Assembly (NCBI GenBank): GCA_947455875.1
Contig: CANGSD010000041.1
Span: forward strand, 1-8,245
Source of the DNA: Comamonadaceae bacterium
GTDB lineage: Bacteria; Pseudomonadota; Gammaproteobacteria; Burkholderiales; Burkholderiaceae
Direction: 5' to 3'
Length of the DNA stretch: 8,245 bases
Below are positions 1-5,785 of the stretch, in pieces. A program made the translations under genes and the position numbers. Position 1 is the stretch's first letter; each line of letters opens with the position of its first letter. The notes below the pieces were generated by a model. It did no database searches. It saw only the letters and a list, made by a program, of their open reading frames with translations, and was not told where the DNA came from.

Positions 1-611
1 CGATGTCTGCCAAGTTGCGTGCACTGGGCTTCAGGGTCACCGAGTTGAGCAACACGAACCGGGAACAGATGGTCAAGGGCCTGTCTGAGTTCACTCGCAC
101 CGCGTCAAAGGCAGACCTGACACTGCTGTTCTACGCCGGCCACGGCATGCAGGTTCAAGGGGTCAATTACATGATTCCTGTGGACATGAGCCTCAACGAT
201 CCTTCGCAGGCGACGCTCCAGGCGGTCTCTCTGACGCAGGTGGTGGAGCAGTACCTACCGGGAAAGACGAAGTTGGTTTTCTTGGATGCCTGTCGGGATA
301 ACCCCATCGTCGCTGCGGGGGTGCGCGGTGCAAGCAAGGGGCTTGCGCCGATCAATGCGTCAGAGGGGACTCTCATAGCCTACGCCACCAAGGACGGACA
401 GACGGCTGAAGACGGTGTCGGTGCCAAAAACTCTCCATTCACCCAGGCCCTGTTGGCACACTTGGCTGACCCCTTTGACATCGGCGTGGTGCTGCGCCGG
501 GTTAGAGAGAAAGTCATGCAGGCCACGGGAGGCAAACAGCAGCCGTGGGAGTACGGCAGTTTGACCGGAGGCGAGTTGGTGTTGTCGCGGATCGGGGTGA
601 AAAAGCCCTGA
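1..611 (+). CDS. Caspase-family (peptidase C14) protein, 5' end outside window
   Basis: This is the C-terminal part of a caspase-fold cysteine peptidase (bacterial metacaspase/orthocaspase group). Counting residues from the ATG at position 3, the catalytic His lies in LLFYAGHG (H47) and the catalytic Cys in VFLDACRDNP (C97). The His-Cys distance of 50 residues and the following YATKDGQTAEDG and NSPFTQALL blocks are typical of the family. The ATG at 3 is unlikely to be the true start. Family members have an N-terminal strand and helix (usually with an IGN.Y.. motif) before the ...MSAKLRALGF segment, so the reading frame should continue leftwards. The protein ends soon after the p10-like part (PWEYGSLTGGEL), with no added repeat or membrane domain. 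Such proteins are proposed to cleave after basic residues and to act in stress, cell death or defence, but the substrate here is unknown. The stop is TGA at 609-611. Family assignment is secure; role is not. Confidence 0.88.
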   Translation, partial: MSAKLRALGFRVTELSNTNREQMVKGLSEFTRTASKADLTLLFYAGHGMQVQGVNYMIPVDMSLNDPSQATLQAVSLTQVVEQYLPGKTKLVFLDACRDNPIVAAGVRGASKGLAPINASEGTLIAYATKDGQTAEDGVGAKNSPFTQALLAHLADPFDIGVVLRRVREKVMQATGGKQQPWEYGSLTGGELVLSRIGVKKP

Positions 612-654
612 ACCTCTCCGGTTGGACAGGCGATGGACAAGGCGTTGGGAGAAG

Positions 655-689
655 AAAAAAGCACTCCGAGGGTGACCCCGTGAGTGCTT
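655..689 (-). terminator. Rho-independent terminator of tRNA-Pro
   Basis: On the minus strand an 8-bp perfect stem (682-689 with 659-666, AAGCACTC/GAGTGCTT) is extended by an inner GC-rich stem (676-680 with 667-672, one bulged base). It is followed by a run of six T (660-655, the first two within the stem). It lies about 20 bp after the CCA end of the tRNA. On the plus strand the hairpin is not followed by a T-run, so it belongs to the tRNA and not to the caspase-like gene. Confidence 0.85.
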
Positions 690-709
690 GATCTCATCAA
701 GAGAAAATT

Positions 710-786
710 TGGTCGGGGTGAGAGGATTCGAACCTCCGGCCTCTACGTCCCGAACGTAGCGCTCTACCAGGCTAAGCTACACCCCG
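710..786 (-). tRNA. tRNA-Pro, anticodon CGG
   Basis: The 77-nt minus-strand cloverleaf includes an encoded CCA. The acceptor stem CGGGGTG/CACCCCG is perfect (786-780 with 714-720), with discriminator A and CCA at 712-710. The D arm contains AGCCTGGTAGAGC. The anticodon stem CTACG/CGTAG encloses loop TTCGGGA, giving anticodon CGG at 752-750, which reads the proline codon CCG. The T arm contains GGTTCGAATCC. The anticodon-arm and T-arm sequences resemble enterobacterial tRNA-Pro(CGG). It is a single tRNA with its own terminator and a probable promoter upstream. Confidence 0.97.
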
Positions 787-823
787 CCGAGCCCTGGGTA
801 TTTGGTGCAGGGCTAAGCCGCGC

Positions 824-829
824 ATTGTA
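824..829 (-). promoter_or_regulatory. Probable -10 element for tRNA-Pro
   Basis: The minus strand reads TACAAT (5 of 6 matches to TATAAT), followed by a GC-rich stretch (GCGCGG) like the discriminator of stringently controlled stable-RNA promoters. Transcription would begin near 817, about 30 nt before the mature tRNA. The leader would contain most of a 7-bp inverted repeat (790-796 with 808-814, AGCCCTG/CAGGGCT) that could form a hairpin before the tRNA. No good -35 sits at 16-18 bp; a TTGCAA at 856-851 is 21 bp away, which is too far for a standard sigma-70 promoter. The element lies just beyond the end of the upstream small gene. Confidence 0.4.
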
Positions 830-847
830 GCAGCCGCCTTGCGAGGG

Positions 848-1249
848 CTATTGCAAACAGATGCGATCCGCCACCAACTTTTTCGAACGGTCGAGCAGCG
901 CTGTTGCTGTCTTATAGGATTTAAGTCTTGCATCTGCCAGTACTGGGTTGTGCCTGCCGGCTGTATCGATGCGCCCAATGACCCGTAACGCCTGTTCTGC
1001 CGCAAGTCTTGCGTTGCTGCAAACGGCCTTGTTGTTTTGCGGCTTGACATCCACCATGCAGCGCCTCAAGTAAGTCTCGAGTTGGTCATCGATTGCTTGC
1101 AGCTCTGAGGCCTTGCCGATGTTGGCGACAGTCGTGCCTTGCAGCGATGGAGGCAACTGAACGCAAGGCTCCTCTGCGTGGGCTAGCAAGGCGATTCCGC
1201 ACCCAAGCAAAAAAAGGGCTTTTGACTTGATCGAGATTCGAATCTTCAT
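848..1249 (-). CDS. Small exported hypothetical protein, four cysteines
   Basis: I do not recognise this 133-residue protein. It starts with a clear Sec signal peptide: basic N-region (MKIRISIKSK), hydrophobic core at about residues 11-23, and a type I cleavage site AHA|EEP after residue 25. The core contains LLGC (C17), but the hydrophobic stretch continues beyond it, so a lipobox is less likely than type I cleavage. The mature part of about 108 residues has four cysteines (C29, C64, C77, C131), which would allow two disulfides in the periplasm, and looks mostly alpha-helical. A purine-rich GAGAG lies about 9 nt before the ATG. GC content is about 53 percent over three lines I counted, clearly below the permease, Bug and ispB genes. 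It sits 54 bp downstream of the hydrolase gene on the same strand, so read-through from the nitrile hydratase operon is possible. The stop is TAG at 850-848. Confidence 0.7.
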   Translation of the reverse strand: MKIRISIKSKALFLLGCGIALLAHAEEPCVQLPPSLQGTTVANIGKASELQAIDDQLETYLRRCMVDVKPQNNKAVCSNARLAAEQALRVIGRIDTAGRHNPVLADARLKSYKTATALLDRSKKLVADRICLQ

Positions 1250-1303
1250 GGCTCATTCTCTCAACTAGGCAGAGCAACGGTAGTCGCGCCCTACACTGGG
1301 CAC

Positions 1304-2011
1304 TCAGGGCTTCACCGCACTCGCCACCTTCATCGCTGCCGCCTCCGGAGGCACATGCGTATTGCCGGCGATCCCACCACTGAGATGCGCCACGACATCC
1401 ACCTGTGACATCACATCGCCGTACTTGCTGTCGATGTCGAACAGATTGGAAGCATGAGGTGCGGGGTGGCGGTCACCCACGCACTCGCGTGGCACGATGA
1501 CACGAAATCCATGCTGAACGCCGTCCACAGCGGTCGCCCGAATGCATCCGCTGGTGGTGCACCCGGTCAGAATGATCGTGTCAATGCCGCGCGACAGCAG
1601 TAAAGAAGAAAGGCTCGTGCCGAAGAAGGCGCTGGCGTACTGCTTGACGATGACGACTTCTGTGTCGATGGGCTCGACCCCCTCGCAGACCTGCGCTAGC
1701 CGCTGTTCCGAAAAGCACTTCAGCACGGGTGCCTTGCGCACCCAGGTGCCGCCGTCATCAAAGCCCGGCGCAGTGTGAGCCACCTTGGTGTGTACGACCG
1801 GTAACCCGAGCTTTCGGCACACGCTCAGCAGGCTACGGGTGGCCTCCACGGCAGGTGCGACGCCTTGCGCATACAGCGGCGAGTCGATTTCGGTGTAAGC
1901 CCGCACGAAGTCCACAACCAGCAAGACCGGTGAGCGGCCGAAGCCGATGCGGTGGCCCCATACGCCCGAATAGTTGGCCGCTGCGTCTTCTGCGTCAAGT
2001 GCCGCGCTCAT
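1304..2011 (-). CDS. Isochorismatase-family amidohydrolase (N-carbamoylsarcosine-amidase-like)
   Basis: This 235-residue cysteine hydrolase has the isochorismatase/nicotinamidase fold. The expected catalytic triad is visible: D34 in LLVVDF, K123 in VIVKQYASAFFGT and the nucleophile C156 in TTSGCIRATAVDG. The spacings (89 and 33 residues) are close to those of N-carbamoylsarcosine amidase, as is the DDGGTWVRKAP segment. The PRECVGDR...PH...LFD...KYGDV tail is also typical of the carbamoylsarcosine/maleamate amidase branch. Such enzymes hydrolyse amide or carbamoyl C-N bonds through a thioester intermediate. The ATG at 2011 overlaps the stop of the nitrile hydratase beta gene as ATGA, indicating translational coupling. 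An in-frame start at 2122 would extend far into beta and is unlikely. In this context it may hydrolyse the amide made by the hydratase; that role and the substrate are inferred. Confidence 0.88.
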   Translation of the reverse strand: MSAALDAEDAAANYSGVWGHRIGFGRSPVLLVVDFVRAYTEIDSPLYAQGVAPAVEATRSLLSVCRKLGLPVVHTKVAHTAPGFDDGGTWVRKAPVLKCFSEQRLAQVCEGVEPIDTEVVIVKQYASAFFGTSLSSLLLSRGIDTIILTGCTTSGCIRATAVDGVQHGFRVIVPRECVGDRHPAPHASNLFDIDSKYGDVMSQVDVVAHLSGGIAGNTHVPPEAAAMKVASAVKP

Positions 2012-2625
2012 GCCACGTTCACCAGGTAGCCATGAAACACGCCCACCTGCACATCGGCTTCCTCGGATCCATCGGGCCACAAGTGGCGCGAGGAGAAGCG
2101 CACATCGAAGGTGCGATGCCAAGCTGACTCAAGGCCATGGCCGTGTGCATCAGGGTATGGGTAGGGCGGAGATACACCCACCACCACGCCTTCCTTGCCG
2201 CGTATGTAGCCCGGCATGCGGATATGCCCTGGAACGAAGTCATCCTTCACCCGGACGCGATCGCCCACGCTGATCTCGGGCAGTTTCTCTTCGCCCACGC
2301 GGCCCTCTCGACTGGGCCGTGAAAGTGGCACCTCTGAGCCGACCGCTGCCGACAGTTCAGCCGCACTGAACACGCCGCGCTCTACGCACAGACTTGCTAC
2401 AGCTGTAAAGGTGCGTCCGTAATATGACGCGCTCACGTAGTGCCTGGGCTCCATGCGCTCAATGGCATGGCGGTACTCGTCCATGTTGTAGATGCCATGA
2501 CGCAGCATCCGCACCCACATGGCCGCAATGCGGATCTCGGCCTCGCCGTGGAAGGGGTCGGTGTGGCCCTGGCGAACTACGGGCCCAAAGCCTTGTCGGC
2601 CACCGAGGTCGTGAAATCCGTCCAT
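2008..2625 (-). CDS. nthB: Nitrile hydratase subunit beta
   Basis: The 205-residue protein opens with the family hallmark MDGFHDLGGRQGFGPV. Next comes a helical region with YRHAIERM (R52) and YVSASYYGRTF, then a C-terminal SH3-like beta domain from about residue 115: ISVGDRVRVKD, PGHIRMPGYIRGKEG, FDVRFSSRHLWPDG, and the end FHGYLVNV. R52 and R136 are the likely equivalents of the two beta arginines that touch the oxidised cysteine claw of alpha, although I could not make a proper alignment. It is shorter than well-studied beta subunits (about 220-235 residues), with the linker between domains reduced. The start at 2625 follows the alpha stop by 2 bp, with AGGGG in the alpha end as ribosome site. 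An in-frame start at 2781 lies inside alpha and lacks family support. With alpha it would hydrate a nitrile to an amide in the cytoplasm. Confidence 0.92.
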   Translation of the reverse strand: MDGFHDLGGRQGFGPVVRQGHTDPFHGEAEIRIAAMWVRMLRHGIYNMDEYRHAIERMEPRHYVSASYYGRTFTAVASLCVERGVFSAAELSAAVGSEVPLSRPSREGRVGEEKLPEISVGDRVRVKDDFVPGHIRMPGYIRGKEGVVVGVSPPYPYPDAHGHGLESAWHRTFDVRFSSRHLWPDGSEEADVQVGVFHGYLVNVA

Positions 2626-2627
2626 GG

Positions 2628-3221
2628 TCAGGCCCCTGCTGAATAAGGCGCTTCGAGCCGCGCCACTCCAATCATCGATTCTTTGGTGATCAAGGCTTCC
2701 AGCGCTTGCGCGCTCCAGCCCTGGGTGTGCGGTGGTTGATAGGGCAGCACCATGTATCGGGTGTCGGTGGTGGTGTCCCATACGCGAATGCGGACGGAGG
2801 AAGGCAGATCAAGGCCCATTTCGCGCAAAACGGTGCGGGCTTCGCGCACTACGCGGGCGCGGTATTCCAAGTCTTTGTACCAACCCGGCGCCATCCCAAT
2901 GATCGTGAAGGCAGTGCACGAACACAGGGTGCAGCAGATCACGTTCTGCAGCTCAGCTGTGTTTTCCAAAACCACCAGACTGCGGTGGTGTTCCGGCATG
3001 GGAAGGCCCATGCCTGCGGCCGCTGCTTTCCCATCCCTGAGCAGCTCGGCCTTGAATGCCGGATCAACCCAAGCACGCGCACAAAGCCGCGCGCCATTTC
3101 GGGGCAGCCACTCTTCAGTGACCTTGTGGTGAAAGTCTTCAAGGTCTGTCGGCTGCAGCATGCCCTTGGCGGTGAGGACTGCTTGCATACCATCGGCGTA
3201 CGCTGAGAGATTCGTACTCAT
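2628..3221 (-). CDS. nthA: Nitrile hydratase subunit alpha, cobalt-type claw
   Basis: The 197-residue metal-binding subunit has the usual family length. The claw motif is NVICCTLCSC, giving ligands C97, C100 and C102. Thr at the second claw position (CTLCSC) marks the cobalt type, whereas iron enzymes have Ser. Other family blocks are WLPRNGARLCARAWVDPAFK (residues 38-57), LVVLENTAELQNV, WYKDLEYRARVVREARTVL and RIRVWDTTTDTRYMVLP. Two oddities are a second cysteine (C96) directly before the claw, where Val is usual, and Phe (F105) where Trp is usual just after it. It is the first gene of the operon, with GGGGGG at 3235-3230, 8 nt before the ATG, and an extended -10 promoter further upstream. 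Thiocyanate hydrolase gamma is a relative, but the single full-length beta partner argues for nitrile hydratase. The substrate cannot be read from sequence. Confidence 0.93.
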   Translation of the reverse strand: MSTNLSAYADGMQAVLTAKGMLQPTDLEDFHHKVTEEWLPRNGARLCARAWVDPAFKAELLRDGKAAAAGMGLPMPEHHRSLVVLENTAELQNVICCTLCSCTAFTIIGMAPGWYKDLEYRARVVREARTVLREMGLDLPSSVRIRVWDTTTDTRYMVLPYQPPHTQGWSAQALEALITKESMIGVARLEAPYSAGA

Positions 3222-3249
3222 CGGGCTTACCCCCCATCAGGATGAAAAG

Positions 3250-3258
3250 GTTATAGCA
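3250..3258 (-). promoter_or_regulatory. Extended -10 promoter of the nitrile hydratase operon
   Basis: The minus strand reads TGCTATAAC, an extended -10 (TGn) joined to TATAAC (5 of 6 matches). Transcription would start near 3243, giving a leader of about 22 nt that contains the GGGGGG ribosome site. The -35 region at 17 bp spacing (GCGGGA, 3278-3273) is poor, which is common for extended -10 promoters or may point to an activator. A palindromic GTGCAC lies just upstream at 3261-3266. No regulator gene is adjacent. Confidence 0.5.
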
Positions 3259-3380
3259 GAGTGCACAGCGCCTCCCGCGGCGCCATCGGGTCTTCCCGCA
3301 TGAACGCCACTGGCGAATCAGGGTTTTTTCTAGGGGGGTCGGTGTAAGGTTATTCCGCTCGGGGAAGCCTGCTCAAGAGT

Positions 3381-3416
3381 GGGACCGACTACGCTTGTGT
3401 CGGGGCAACCTGTCCC
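3381..3416 (+). other. Inverted repeat in the leader of the methyltransferase gene
   Basis: A 5-bp stem (3385-3389 with 3399-3403, CCGAC/GTCGG) has a 9-nt loop. GGGAC at 3381-3385 can alternatively pair with GTCCC at 3412-3416; C3385 is shared, so both full stems cannot form at once. It lies 24 bp before the start codon at 3440. I could not place a convincing plus-strand promoter in 3259-3380, so the transcript start is unknown. This may be a leader structure or chance. Confidence 0.2.
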
Positions 3417-3439
3417 TTCTTCACTCACGAGAAAACAAG

Positions 3440-4288
3440 ATGATTCAGCTTTCATGGATTCGCCCCTTTGTTCTGGCGGGCTTGTGCGCGGTCACTGCGC
3501 AGGCCTGGGCCAACCCCGCTGCCGCTGAAAAACCCTACGTGCCCGAGCGCGGCCAGATGGGCAAGGATGTGATCTGGATCCCCACCCCCAAGGGCCTGAT
3601 CGACAAGATGCTGACCGCTGCGAAGGTGACTTCCAACGACCGCTTGTTCGACCTGGGCGCTGGCGACGGCATCATCGCCATCACGGCCGCCAAGGAATTC
3701 GGCGCGCAGTCGGTGGGCATTGAGTTCAACCCGCAGATGGCTGATTACGCCCGACGCATGGTCAAGGAAGCCGGCGTGAGCGACAAGGTGCGCATCATCA
3801 CCGGCGACATCTTCAAGGAAGATTTCTCATCGGCCACGGTCGTCACCCTGTACCTGTTGCCCGACCTGAACTTGCGTTTGCGCCCCATCATCCTGCGCAT
3901 GAAGCCGGGCACTCGCGTGGTGTCGCATGCCTTCACCATGGGCGATTGGGAGCCCGAAGAGACCATGGCCCATGAAAGTTCCCGGGGCTATTTGTGGGTA
4001 GTGCCCGCCTCGGTCGACGGCGAATGGCGGATGACCGGTATGGAGGGCGGGCCGGTTCGGCTGAGCTTCCAGCAGGTCTTGCAAAAAGTCGGCGGCAATC
4101 TCACGCGTGGCAGCACCCACCAGCCCCTGCTGGGCGCCAAGCTGCTGGGTGAAGACCTGACCTTCCAATTCATCACGCCGGACCGGCAGGTCCACAACTT
4201 CAGCGGCAAGGTCTCGGGATCGCAGATCACGGGCACCATCACCTCCACGGGCGGGCTCATGACCCCTGTGCAGGCCCGCAAGCTCTGA
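3440..4288 (+). CDS. Exported class I SAM-dependent methyltransferase
   Basis: The 282-residue protein begins with a signal-peptide-like N-terminus (MIQLSWIRPFVLAGLCAVTA) and a likely cleavage at AWA|NPA after residue 24. A Rossmann methyltransferase domain follows: SAM-binding motif I FDLGAGDG (71-77), the acidic end of strand 2 in VGIEFNP (E95), GDIF (G122-D123) and the motif IV-like TLYLLPDLN (136-144). The pattern YLLP and the preceding WIPTP resemble the FAM173/ATPSC-KMT lysine methyltransferase group. From about residue 206 there is an added beta-rich C-terminal domain ending TPVQARKL. The ATG at 3440 was preferred over one at 3395 because it begins the signal peptide; the ribosome site before it (ACGAG) is weak. 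SAM is not known to be available in the periplasm, so an uncleaved, inner-membrane-anchored form should be considered. The target is unknown. It is probably co-transcribed with the permease 30 bp downstream. Confidence 0.82.
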   Translation: MIQLSWIRPFVLAGLCAVTAQAWANPAAAEKPYVPERGQMGKDVIWIPTPKGLIDKMLTAAKVTSNDRLFDLGAGDGIIAITAAKEFGAQSVGIEFNPQMADYARRMVKEAGVSDKVRIITGDIFKEDFSSATVVTLYLLPDLNLRLRPIILRMKPGTRVVSHAFTMGDWEPEETMAHESSRGYLWVVPASVDGEWRMTGMEGGPVRLSFQQVLQKVGGNLTRGSTHQPLLGAKLLGEDLTFQFITPDRQVHNFSGKVSGSQITGTITSTGGLMTPVQARKL

Positions 4289-4318
4289 CCTCCCCTCCCG
4301 CTTCAGGACCCTTTGCCC

Positions 4319-5674
4319 ATGAGCCTCCCTGACACGCAGGCGGCGCAGCCGCGTCGTTTGTTGCACCCGTTCGCTGCCGTGATGCTGATTGTGGGCATCG
4401 TGGTGGGCGCGGGTATTTTCAAGACGCCCTCGCTGGTGGCGGGGATCAGCGGCGATGCCGGCTGGGCCTTGGTGTTGTGGCTGGCCGGCGCGCTGATTTC
4501 CATGGCCGGCGCCCTGTGCTACGCCGAGCTGTGCACCGCCTATCCCAGCGCCGGGGGTGACTATCACTTCCTGCAGCGGGCCTTTGGCCGCAACCTCGCG
4601 TTCATGTATGCCTGGGCCAAGGCGACCGTGATCAACACCGGCTGCATCGCCTTGCTGGCGTTCGTGTTTGGCGATTACATGAGCTCGCTGCTGCGGCTGG
4701 GCGAGTATTCGAGCGCCTGGTGGGCGCTGATCGTGGTGGTCGGCTTGACGGCCGTCAACCTGCTGGGTCTGGACGCCTCGTCTCGATTGCAGACGTGGCT
4801 GACCGGCCTGGAGGTCTTGGGCCTGGCGGCCGTGGTGGTCGCGGGTTTGACAGTGGATGCGGGCCCGTCGGCCGCAGTGGAATGGTTTGTGAAGGCCCCC
4901 GCCCCGGCGCAATGGGGTCTGTGCCTGGTGTTCGTCTTGCTGACCTTTGGCGGCTGGAATGAGTCGGCCTATGTGTCGGCCGAGGTGCGCGGTGGGCCGC
5001 GCACCATGGCCTGGGTCATCGTGGCCAGCATGGCGGTGTTGACGCTGATTTATCTGCTGGTGAACCTGGCGCTGTTGCTGGGCCTTGGCCTGCAGGGCCT
5101 GAGCCAAAGCAAGACGGCCGCCTCCGATCTGATGGCGCTGGCGTTTGGCCCCTGGGCCCATAAGGCGCTGGGTCTGTTTGTGGCGATTGCGGCCTTGACC
5201 AGCATCAACGCCACCATGATCGTGGGCGCCCGGACCAATTTCGCCTTGGGGCGTGACTGGGGCAGCTTGCGGCTGCTGGGGCAGTGGCAGGTCGATAGCG
5301 GCAACCCCAAGGCGGGTTACTGGATGCAGGGCCTGATCAGCGTGGCCCTGGTCGTGTTGGGCACGCAGGAGGCCGATGGGTTTTCGGCGATGGTTGAATT
5401 CACCGCGCCAGTGTTCTGGGGCTTTTTGTTCCTGGTGAGCTTGGCGGTGTTTTGGCTGCGCTACACCGACGGACAAACCGAGCGCCCGTTCAAGGTGCCG
5501 CTGTACCCGGTCTTGCCCTTGGTGTTTGCCGGCGCCTGTGCCTGGCTGACCTATTCGAGCATCACCTACGCCATCAGCCAGAAGGCCATCCTGGTGTCGT
5601 TCTGGTTGATCGTCAGCGGGCTGGTGGCCTTGGTGGCCTTGAACTGGCGCGAAAAAGCACTGAAAGCCGCTTGA
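4319..5674 (+). CDS. APC-family amino acid permease
   Basis: This 451-residue inner-membrane transporter of the amino acid-polyamine-organocation superfamily has about 12 hydrophobic segments. The substrate-site motif GAGIF (residues 30-34) is in the first segment, followed by KTPSLVA. Segment 2 ends in CYAELCTAYPSAGGDYHFLQRAFG, the conserved loop of the family. FGGWNESAYVSAEVRGGPRTM in the middle and TSINATMIVGARTNFALGRD match the L-type/LAT-like and bacterial amino acid transporter pattern. RPFKVPLYPVLPL before the last segments is also typical. The ATG at 4319 has AGGA 10 nt upstream; a TTG two codons earlier is too close to that site. The specific amino acid is not evident. It lies 30 bp after the methyltransferase gene. 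No terminator is visible after its stop; the next 111 bp carry only a weak 4-bp hairpin (5718-5728) without a T-run. Confidence 0.9.
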   Translation: MSLPDTQAAQPRRLLHPFAAVMLIVGIVVGAGIFKTPSLVAGISGDAGWALVLWLAGALISMAGALCYAELCTAYPSAGGDYHFLQRAFGRNLAFMYAWAKATVINTGCIALLAFVFGDYMSSLLRLGEYSSAWWALIVVVGLTAVNLLGLDASSRLQTWLTGLEVLGLAAVVVAGLTVDAGPSAAVEWFVKAPAPAQWGLCLVFVLLTFGGWNESAYVSAEVRGGPRTMAWVIVASMAVLTLIYLLVNLALLLGLGLQGLSQSKTAASDLMALAFGPWAHKALGLFVAIAALTSINATMIVGARTNFALGRDWGSLRLLGQWQVDSGNPKAGYWMQGLISVALVVLGTQEADGFSAMVEFTAPVFWGFLFLVSLAVFWLRYTDGQTERPFKVPLYPVLPLVFAGACAWLTYSSITYAISQKAILVSFWLIVSGLVALVALNWREKALKAA

Positions 5675-5785
5675 TTCGAACGTGTGCGGAAACTGGTGGA
5701 ATCCCTGTAGGGCGTGAGCCGCCACGGCAGTTACAAACCGCCTTGCTAATCTTTTCTACATATCCAGATTCAGGAGTATCGATCC

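Noticed and set aside
710..786. tRNA-Pro as an attachment site of a mobile island inside this window
   Set aside because: No copy of the tRNA 3' end, no integrase and no mobility gene were seen within the window. The orientation is only suggestive.
1286..1303. Hairpin GTGCCC/GGGCGC after the hydrolase gene as a terminator
   Set aside because: Only a 6-bp stem including a G-U pair, and no T-run follows on the minus strand, so read-through to the small exported gene cannot be excluded.
2012..2122. N-terminal extension of the isochorismatase-type hydrolase to a start at 2122
   Set aside because: It would overlap the beta gene by over 110 bp, and the extension has no family similarity. The ATGA overlap at 2008-2011 is the natural start.
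2626..2781. N-terminal extension of nitrile hydratase beta to 2781
   Set aside because: The family start MDGFHDLGG lies at 2625. The upstream part overlaps the alpha coding region.
3827..5725. A 632-residue open frame on the minus strand across the methyltransferase and permease genes
   Set aside because: It is rich in Gln, His, Arg and Gly without domain motifs, as expected for the antisense shadow of GC-rich genes. The plus-strand proteins there have clear family motifs.
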